From the NCBI RefSeq assembly GCF_963576675.1, contig NC_088915.1, positions 90,715,501 to 90,779,500 of the forward strand: a stretch of DNA of 64,000 nt, given 5' to 3'. This document shows, piece after piece, positions 57,052 to 64,000 of this stretch. This DNA is from Euphorbia lathyris. Its lineage: Eukaryota; Streptophyta; Magnoliopsida; Malpighiales; Euphorbiaceae. The position numbers were made by a program, and so were the translations under genes. Positions within the stretch are counted from its first letter, which is position 1. Each line of letters opens with the position of its first letter. A model generated the notes under the pieces. The model had not been told where the DNA came from. It worked only from the letters and a program-made list of their open reading frames with translations, and did not search any database.

Positions 57052-58000
57052 ATTTTTTTTTTAGTAATAACCAGTTCAGATATGAGCATATCGGCCATTA
57101 CTCGTCCCAATGATTCGAATACACATCAATTCTCGAGCTCCACTGTTATCGGCTAAATTCAAATGGGTCTGAAATTGGATCATATCGTTTTTTATCTGTT
57201 ATTTAAAGGAAAAAAATATATTATTTGTCCAAAAGAAAAAAAAGAAACTTGCGCTTTTTTTAGAATTCAAAAGGTCTTTTTCATTTGGTTCTATATTCCA
57301 ATGTTATCAGGTTCAGACCGTACCGGTCGGTCCGACCAGTCGAACCGAGAACCGATGAGGAGACTGGTCCGAACCTGGCCAGTTATTTGATTAGGCAACA
57401 GATTGGAGAGACCTGGGATTGAACCGGGACCCGGCGGTTCGACCGGGAACCGGTGTATCCCCGGGTCTCTAACATTTGTACGCGGGATTGAATATTTCAC
57501 AGGCGGGCTGGTTTGTAAAAATAGGCAGGCCGGTTTGAAAAGAAAAAAAATATCGGGGCGATGTTGGCGGGATACAAAATGATTTGAAAAACAAAATGGT
57601 TTGAAATAGCAAAAGTGATCAAGTCAATGGACCTCATTACATTGAGGCATTCGCGTCGCCCACGCCGTACGGGTGCGCTCCTAACCCGGTGATTAATCGA
57701 TTGCACCCCCTGCGTGTGAGAGAGCCTTCTCCCTAGTAATTGGTTAGAGCCTTGTAAAGCCCATTTACTAATAAACTAGTTAAGTTTTTCCTCTCTTTTC
57801 TATGTAAGATGTGAATGCTTAATTTCCTTTTATTTTCTTCCAAACCATTTCAAATCGTTCACTTTGAGTATTAATTTATCCTTCATCATTTGTCCGTTTT
57901 GAGTTTATAATATATTTTTAAAAAGATCTCATGGCATAGAATACGTTGATATGTTTTATTTTATTCTGAACTTATTTTATTATTTGAGTATTATTTGTGA
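57052..58000. other. Spacer with a GC-rich accggt repeat
   Basis: At 57,310-57,470 runs of accggtcgg, ggttcgaccgg and related motifs with a 'gattgaaccgggac' block form an imperfect inverted-repeat cluster typical of plant MITE subterminal regions. At 57,640-57,715 a short GC-rich segment stands out. I recognise no gene. Confidence 0.4.
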
Positions 58001-58029
58001 GCCAATTAGAATTGCTCTTGGCTTCGAAC

Positions 58030-58165
58030 GCTGGGGTAAAATTGCACAATTTTAGACATTATGGGAAAAATTGCGCATGACTCAAAATGTTATGGGTATT
58101 TTTTTTGATAGAAATTGGGACGAGACAGAACTGTATGTTATGGGTATTTTTACACCTTAACCTTT
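58030..58165. mobile_element. MITE fragment with a micro-retroinsertion
   Basis: The right end of an ataaggtgc-family MITE. The 16-mer atgttatgggtatttt occurs twice (about 58,087 and 58,136), separated by about 30 bp that on the minus strand end in an A-run (...aatttctatcaaaaaaaa). This is the pattern of an extremely truncated LINE or SINE insertion with a target duplication. Confidence 0.6.
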
Positions 58166-58200
58166 AATTGTAATAAAAAGTTAAGAGTTTGTATTCATAT

Positions 58201-58890
58201 TGTTTGGCTCTTTCGTGGGAAATTGCGGGCGTGCCAGATAATTATAGTATTATCAAACTATGGAGTGAAATTGAGTGCGCTTGCTAACTTCTAATTATCA
58301 AAACGATTGTAAGGAATAAAGAGACCGTAAAATTCCTAAGATTCGATTATCAAAAGGATACCGACCTTACAGAAAATGGTTGAACAACAAATAAAATAAA
58401 AATGTATTGGAAGCTTGAATGAACTTTGCACTTGAAAATTAAATCTAAGGAAACAATCGAGAATTGTAAAAATGCTGAAGTCTAGAGATAATTTGCTAGA
58501 GTTTTGGGTAGTTGTTGTTGAGTTGGTTGATTGGCTGGGGTTTGTTTATCGTGATTCCTTCCTTTTATAGATGTTGGAGGTAACTTCCTGCTTCTTTCCA
58601 CTAATCAACGTTCTCCACCACATTGAGTAACCGTTTCACTTTGACTTCCACGATGAAATTGACGCTTTCTAACTTTCCTGCATTCTAACTGGCTCACAAA
58701 ATACACGTTAAAATATTAAATGACCTTATGATTTTCCTTTTGATTTACCTTAAGTTTCCTCCGAGGTTCACCTTAGGAAATTGGTTTACCACGATGTTCA
58801 CTCTTGAAAAAATCTACTTAGATATAAGTTAGGCCAATTAATAAATTAAAAATATAATTAAAAGCTAAAAATTTATTTACGGTGCAAACA
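58201..58890 (-). repeat. 3' LTR of a Tat-type Ty3/gypsy element
   Basis: Read on the minus strand it runs TGTTTGCACCG ... GCCAAACA, with perfect TGTTTG/CAAACA ends. Just outside its start is a purine tract (ttgtggggggtaat, 58,891-58,904). A TATA box ctataaaagg lies at 58,561-58,570 (minus). The 5' LTR is beyond the window. Confidence 0.75.
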
Positions 58891-58904
58891 ATTACCCCCC
58901 ACAA
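58891..58904 (-). promoter_or_regulatory. Polypurine tract of the Tat-type element
   Basis: On the minus strand acttgtggggggtaat immediately precedes the LTR start TGTTTG. Confidence 0.65.
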
Positions 58905-59284
58905 GTATGAATTTGAGAGACGGAAATTTGTGTTTGAATCCCTCGACAAATATCGTTTAGACTTCGAAAATTAAAAAAAAAAAAATGTAACAATAAAAAT
59001 CAAAAGAGAAAAAATTAAACTAACTATAAAATAAATTCAAATTCCAATTCCAACGGAATCAACTTTCAATAGGATTAAAATACTCTTTAAAAAAGAATAA
59101 AAGTAAAACGAAAATAAAAAAGTCTTTCCATTTGAATAAACTATACAGGTAAACCTATAAACACTGCGATCAAATATAATAGGAGTCTTAAGTGGAATGG
59201 GATTGTGGCACCACAAAACAAACTATATAATTAATAGCTTTCACAAAATCCATCAGCAGAAAGTAGAAAACTTACTATCCTCAA
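58905..59284. other. AT-rich 3' internal region of the Tat-type element
   Basis: No ORF. A-rich on the plus strand with short A-runs near 58,973-58,985. Nothing else recognised. Confidence 0.4.
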
Positions 59285-59560
59285 GGCGTGGATGTTCAGC
59301 AGCAAACTCCACTAGCAATCTTCATCATTCATAATCGCCAGGTGGATACGTCTTTGAACAATTCAAGTTTTGTTGTTGTCTGTTCTGCATTATCAACCAG
59401 TTTCAATACCTCGACGACAAGATACTCAAGAATGGCGCTGAGATAGACATAGGATCCACTACCAGACGATGTCGATTTTCAGAAACCGAGCAATATAACA
59501 GACGGGAAACTGCATACTTACTCTTGAGCTCCTCGTTGTGCGCTTCTTTCACCGCCGCAA
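59285..59560 (-). pseudogene. Histone H2A-like pseudogene inside the retrotransposon
   Basis: On the minus strand, frames with one shift and a stop follow the H2A fold in order. A basic N-tail KKRTTRSSRVS comes first, then MQFPVCYIARFLK (canonical H2A has LQFPVGRIARFLK), then after a TAG and frameshift YVYLSAILEYLVVEVLKLVDNAE (canonical [21 protein letters not shown]), and after another shift HLAIMNDEDC (canonical HIQLAIRNDEEL). A further LLLNIHA-like stretch recalls the C-terminal PNIH region. The agreement over four separate blocks in the right order makes chance unlikely. It cannot encode a functional histone. It shares the transcription direction of the retrotransposon. Confidence 0.7.
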
Positions 59561-59614
59561 ATCCTGACGATCTCCCTCTGATATCAGTTCCTCTTGCGAC
59601 GAACGCGTACCGGT

Positions 59615-59855
59615 AGCAAGGATTAAAGGCCAGATCAATCATTGATAATCATTGATCGGTTTCCTTTAATCACGGTGCTAACAAGTTCTTCGTGATTGCA
59701 CTGCCAACTCTTTGCTCGCTTGTACCTTTGATTGAAGTCTCTAAGAATAAGTGCCTAACCGATTCCTCTTTTGACGAAGGATTTGAAGGCCTCAAGGATT
59801 AAAGGCCGGATTAATCGTTGATCGGTTTCCTTTAATCAAGGTGTTACCAAACTTG
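59615..59855. repeat. Two diverged copies of a 60-bp repeat
   Basis: aggattaaaggccagatcaa ... tcggtttcctttaatca near 59,620-59,680 recurs with changes at about 59,797-59,850. They lie just upstream of the plant-mobile-domain gene's likely start, so they may belong to its promoter region. Confidence 0.7.
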
Positions 59856-59905
59856 AGGTTCAGTCTAGCTAAAGTGTAACTCCTTTACTCAAAATCACGG
59901 CCAAG

Positions 59906-62646
59906 ATGTCTTCCAAAGGTAAACTTACCACCGAACTTGTGAATAAAAGTTAATGGACTTCAAATGTGTTTGATGATTGATATTTGGTGAATGGATGACA
60001 ATCTTTAATTTGGCAGAAACCTCTTTTATCAAGAAACCAACTGCTCCACTTGTAAGAAAGTCGCACCCAAATCCTTCCGGAAAAAGTGCTGGTGAACTCG
60101 GAAAAGCACATCAACCTGACACAATCAAGATCAATTTTAACGATGATGAATTGTATGCTCTTTTGCCGACTGGTCGAGACAAACCTCCTCAAGTGCCTTT
60201 TCCAATATCTCAAGAGGGAGAACTTCTTTTGATGAAACCTGATCTTCTCATCGGCCGCCATGTTAAATGCAAAAGTTGGCCCCGTCTTGCTAGTGAAACT
60301 GCCACAAAAGCATGGTCTACTTGGGTGAATCGGTTGAAGCCGACGTATGAGAGAAAATGGTGCCATCTTGGAATCAATGAGTTGATTAAAATGTCCCAGA
60401 TAGAGCTTCCAGTAAACAAGAATCTTTTGTATGCAGCTTTGGGTTTCTAGTCACGTAACTGTAATGCTTTTCTATTTCCACCTGTACCGATGACTGTTAC
60501 CTTGAGGGATGTGCTAGCGCTAACAGGACTACCAGTGGTTGGTCCTGAGATACCTTCTTTAGTTCGACATGAGCTTCCAGAATTCTTCAAGAAGTACAGA
60601 ACTATGGATTCGGTGAGGCTGATCGAATATATGGCTAATCATCCTCCAAAGAGAAAGCAAGTTGATCATTTTCTCTTTTTGTGGACTCTTGTTTGCCGAT
60701 ATATTTTTTGCACTGCATCTGGCAAAGTAACCGCAGAATACAAGGAGATTGCATATGAGCTTGCAACTGGGAAAAAATTGGCTTTAGGATCCATGTTGTT
60801 GGGTGCAACTTATCATCACATTGCCCACGTGGTCTCTAATGAACCTTTCACCCGCCTTGGTGGAAACCTCTGGATCGTTCAATTGTGGCTCCTTGCTTAC
60901 TTTCCTCAGCTTCAAAGTTCTGTTTTAGACACATGTATGCCCATTGGTCGGTCTCTGATGAGTTGTAGAACCAAAATGACCCAGACCAGGAAGTTCTTCA
61001 AGTTTTTCTCTTGTTTGAAAGATAAGCCTCCGTTGAGGTTCACTTATTGTTTCTCTAGACTGCCAGAATCTGGAAGAATAATGAAAGCTTCTACAATCAA
61101 CCTGGATGAGACATATGAAATGTGGAAGTCGTTCAAGCCAACTATCACAGGGACGGCGGTGTGTTTCGAGTTGTATTGGCCAGCATTGTGTTCTCGACAG
61201 TTTGGCCTTATTCAGGTCATTCCTGCTCCTCCTTTGCTTCCTTTGGAAGAACGTTACAAAGCTTCTGAATCTCGTGTACATCGGCTTCTCAATGATGGTT
61301 TTCACTTCAAATTGTCAAAAGTGGGCAAGGCCTCTTCAATTGTTACTAATGAGTTTGACCAGTGGTGGTCTTTACGCCTTCCTTACCTTCAACAAAAAGT
61401 AGAAGCATCAGGTAAATTTCTTGATTTACTTCTTTCTACTTCCTCTCATCTCTGATTTGAACCAGACCATTCACACATATTCCGCACAGGGAAGGTGGTT
61501 GATGAGGAAGATGCCAATGAAGATGAAGATAGTGATGTTGTTGGGGCCAATGTTGCTCCTGATGAATCTATCGACCTCGACGACTTCCCTGAAGCAGATT
61601 TTGCTTTCCTTGCCCAAATTAACTTTGAAGATTTGGATTTAGATTCAGATGAGAGACTCTTGGAAGATGATACCCCTCCTTTAAAAAGGCAAAAAATGGG
61701 CAAGTCCTCTGATATTCCAGCTGATACCATTGACCCAGGTGATGAAGGCAACCAGGCAGAGCACGATGGTGTACTTTCTGTAGCACAAGTTGATTGTACT
61801 TCGCCATCAGTAGATGAGATCCCTGCTTCAGGCGTGGTCAATATCCCTCAACCTCCATCTTCTTCTGATCTAGCCATCATAGACCATGCACGGGAACTTC
61901 CATCAAAGAATGACACTCCCATTGTTTCTAGATTTTTGATCAGGCACTCCTAGATAGCAATTGATAGAATTGCTGGAGTAAAAGCTTTTCCTCTTGAGGA
62001 TCCTTCTTCTAACATCGACTTCTCCTTTCTTGAGGATGACACTCATAGTGATGCACCTGATAAAGACCATACTTCTGCCTCTAAGAATATGATACGATTG
62101 ATACTTGATCTTGATATATCCTCAATTTGTACTCAACATTTGACGATGCTCTTTTCGACTATTGATGATCTTATTCACCGCTCCTCTTCTGCTGAGTTTA
62201 AGAAACGCTTGACTAACTTCAAGACTCAAGTTCACTCATGGCATTCTGATTACTCTGCTGTGAAACCTCAGCTGGCCTTTTTAAGTGACAAGTTAGATTC
62301 ATGTGCCTCTGATCACCTTCTTTACCAGAAGTTATGTGAAAGTAACTCTATTGCTGACCAAGAAGTTGAGTCTTCCATTGAATTGATCGACCAAAAGTAT
62401 AAAAAGATGGAAGAAGTCAAGAAACTGTTGAAGACAGTTGAAGATGAACTGATGAGCTCGATAGTCCAAGGTGAAAAGTTGCGCCACCTCCAGAAAGATA
62501 GGTGGGAGAACAAGAGACTTATGGCAAACTCTTTGAGATCAAACTATGACCAAGCTAAAGCATGGGCTGCCGAACGTCAAAAACTTCGATATGCTTCTCG
62601 GGCTTGTTGGGAAGATCTGAAGACCATAGATTTAGAGGATGTTTGA
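59906..62646 (+). pseudogene. Spliced plant mobile domain (PMD) gene antisense to gypsy pol
   Basis: Inferred exons are 59,906-59,948, 60,017-61,411 and 61,490-62,646. The ATG opens MSSKGKLTTELVNK; a 68-bp GT-AG intron (TTTGGCAG end) joins it in frame to the main exon. A second 78-bp intron (GTAAAT ... CCGCACAG) joins QKVEASG to KVVDEED in frame. PMD motifs include MTVTLRDVLALTGLPVVG, FLFLWTLVCRYIFC and GNLWIVQLWLLAYFP. The last exon has an acidic segment, then a probable coiled coil (KKMEEVKKLLKTVEDEL). Single TAG codons at 60,448 and 61,951 interrupt an otherwise open frame of about 860 residues. The PMD is found in plant host proteins and transposons; its function here is unknown. It converges with pol, ending 183 bp apart. 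Confidence 0.78.
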
Positions 62647-62828
62647 TTTGATTCCCTTCTAGATATATTTCTTTGTTAAACATATTTGATAGACATTGAA
62701 TGATGAATAAATTGCGGCCTTACGGCCTGCTATTATTTTATTGCAAACAGAATAGCGGCTATAAGCCAGCTTTACAACTTTCAAAGTGAAATTGCTTTGC
62801 GTTACATCAAATACATATTGCCTATATC
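62647..62828. other. Convergent 3' intergenic region
   Basis: 182 bp separate the stops of the plus-strand PMD gene and minus-strand pol. It contains tgatgaataaa (62,701), a possible poly(A) signal for the PMD transcript. Confidence 0.4.
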
Positions 62829-63998
62829 CTATGGTTGATGCTCCCTCAGTTCCCAAAGGGTGGGATAGAATTTCTTGAGGTACTTTCCATTGATGAACCT
62901 CTTATGTGGTTCCCCTTGCAAGCTGGCTAACCAATAAGAGTTTCCTTTTAGAACTTGGAAGACTTTGAATGGTCCTTCCCAATTTGGAGACCATTTTCCA
63001 TATGCTCTATCTTTAGTCCCAACTGGTAAGATGAGTTTCCAAACCATGTCTCCTTCTTCAAAGGTCTTTTTCTTCACTCTCTTATTGTATACTTTGGTTA
63101 CTTTCTTTTTTTGGGCGATCATTCGATCAAGTGCTTGCATTCTAGCTTCATCAGATTCTTCAAGTTCCATCATCATCGCCTCTGTGTATTCTGCTGGAGT
63201 GAGTTCATTTTATCTGGCTACTCTGAGGGACGACACTACTACCTCCATAGGAAGCACGACATCATGTCCATATGTTAATGAGAAAGGACTGACGCCCGTG
63301 GCACTCCTTTTTGATGTTCTGTATGCCCATAAAGTTTCTGAAAGTAAGACGTGCCATTCCTTGGGATTATCTTCGATCATCTTTTCAAGGATGTTGATGA
63401 GAACTTTGTTGGAGGCCTCAGCTTGACCATTAGCTTGGGGATAATGAGGAGTAGAGTGCAACAACTTGATTCCATAATCTTCCATGAAGTCCTTCATGTC
63501 ATCTCCTGTGAACATGGTTCCTTGCTCTGTGGTAATTGACTGAGGGATCTCGTACCTATGAATGATGTTCTCCTTGATGAATTTCACAACATCTCTCTGG
63601 TCCACTTTCTTCATTGGTAAGGCCTCCACCCATTTTGTGAAGTAGTCTGTTGCCACGATCATAAAGTTGTGCCCGTTTGATGATGCAGGATAAATTTTAC
63701 CTATCAAATCAATTGCCCATCATCTGAAGGGCCACGGCTTGACGACTGCGTGCATCTCATCTGCAGGAACTCTTTGAATCTGTCCATATCTTTGGCATTG
63801 GCAGCATCCTTTTGCATAAGACATACAATCCTTCAGCATAGATGGCCAGAAGTACCCATGTCTCCTGATGAGCCACTTAATCTTGATGCCTGCCTGATGA
63901 GCTCCACATACTCCTTCATGGACTTGTTTTATAACTTCCATACTGTCTGGAAATCCTAAGCATTTCAACAAAAGTCCATCTACATTTTTGCGGTACAA
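62829..63998 (-). pseudogene. pol: Tat-type Ty3/gypsy pol: integrase and C-terminus
   Basis: In minus order: the integrase zinc-binding region (HEGVCGAHQAGIK ... CMSYAKGCCQCQ), an in-frame TGA at 63,720-63,722, then the core with Asp in FMIVATDYFTKW. At the second catalytic site the motif is TTEQGTMF, with Glu where DQG is normal, and the third acid is in NGQAEASNK (X35 spacing kept). A TAA at 63,210-63,212 follows, then the C-terminal region (VTKVYNKRVKKKTFEEGDMV, GKWSPNWEGPFKV) to the stop at 62,829. No chromodomain is present, unlike the 5.9-12.2 kb element. Two stops and the Asp-to-Glu change suggest it is inactive. RT and RNase H lie beyond the window edge. Confidence 0.85.
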
Positions 63999-64000
63999 GT

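Larger units (their letters stand above)
58201..63998 (-). mobile_element. Tat-type Ty3/gypsy retrotransposon, 3' part
   Basis: In minus-strand order: integrase and the end of pol (63,998-62,829), an extra region with an antisense spliced plant-mobile-domain gene (62,646-59,906), a histone H2A-like pseudogene (about 59,560-59,285), polypurine tract and LTR. A long region between pol and the 3' LTR, carrying an antisense plant-mobile-domain ORF, is known for the Tat lineage. The integrase wording (VATDYFTKWVEALP, PHYPQANGQAEASNK) also fits. Gag and most of pol lie outside the window. Confidence 0.75.

Overview
The window is nuclear DNA of a flowering plant, most likely a eudicot. The grounds are AT-rich spacers, short GT-AG introns, plant-specific transposon families (chromoviral and Tat-type Ty3/gypsy, a Ty1/copia element with a third ORF, TRIMs, L1-like LINEs with an RNase H tail, hAT and Mutator MITEs, a Helitron) and gene fragments from plant families (F-box, NT-C2, plant mobile domain, histone H2A). 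I see no complete, intact host gene, no rRNA or tRNA gene and no CRISPR array. Nearly all coding sequence is transposon-derived and carries stops or frameshifts.

Layout, left half. 1-5.8 kb: a LINE RNase H tail, hAT MITEs (one with an exact 8-bp target duplication), nested MITEs and a duplicated stretch that may be the 5' end of a host gene read leftward. 5,859-12,175: a chromodomain-bearing Ty3/gypsy element with 487-bp LTRs differing at about three positions and flanked by CTAGG. It splits what looks like the promoter/5' region of that leftward gene (12.18-12.48 kb) from its next exons (below 5.85 kb). 12.5-23 kb: a MITE-dense zone holding three cargo- or insertion-bearing elements: a Mutator-type element with an F-box gene fragment (13,044-14,265), a LINE with a 17-bp target duplication inside a MITE (17,116-18,208), and a Helitron (19,900-21,975) carrying the first coding exon of an NT-C2-type gene. 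23.69-24.35 kb: a tandem TRIM joined directly to a long, decayed LINE (24.35-29.73 kb).

Layout, right half. 33.1-34.16 kb is an inverted repeat of two gag fragments. 34,265-54,565 is bounded by the same LTR-like repeat in opposite orientations. Its core is a palindrome centred near 48.21 kb, with each arm carrying the end of a spliced 'putative gypsy type transposon' gene. The left arm is interrupted, and mostly replaced, by a Ty1/copia element arranged LTR-internal-LTR-partial internal (34,886-47,093), which itself contains a 449-bp tandem triplication in its reverse transcriptase. 58,201-63,998+ is the 3' part of a minus-strand Tat-type Ty3/gypsy element that runs off the window.

The Tat-type element is the most interesting part. 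Between its pol and its polypurine tract lie a spliced plant-mobile-domain gene on the opposite strand (59,906-62,646) and a decayed histone H2A coding sequence in the sense orientation (about 59,285-59,560). An antisense plant-mobile-domain ORF in Tat-lineage elements is, to my knowledge, already reported; I know of no report of the H2A cargo. All family assignments were made by eye from motifs; none was checked against a database.
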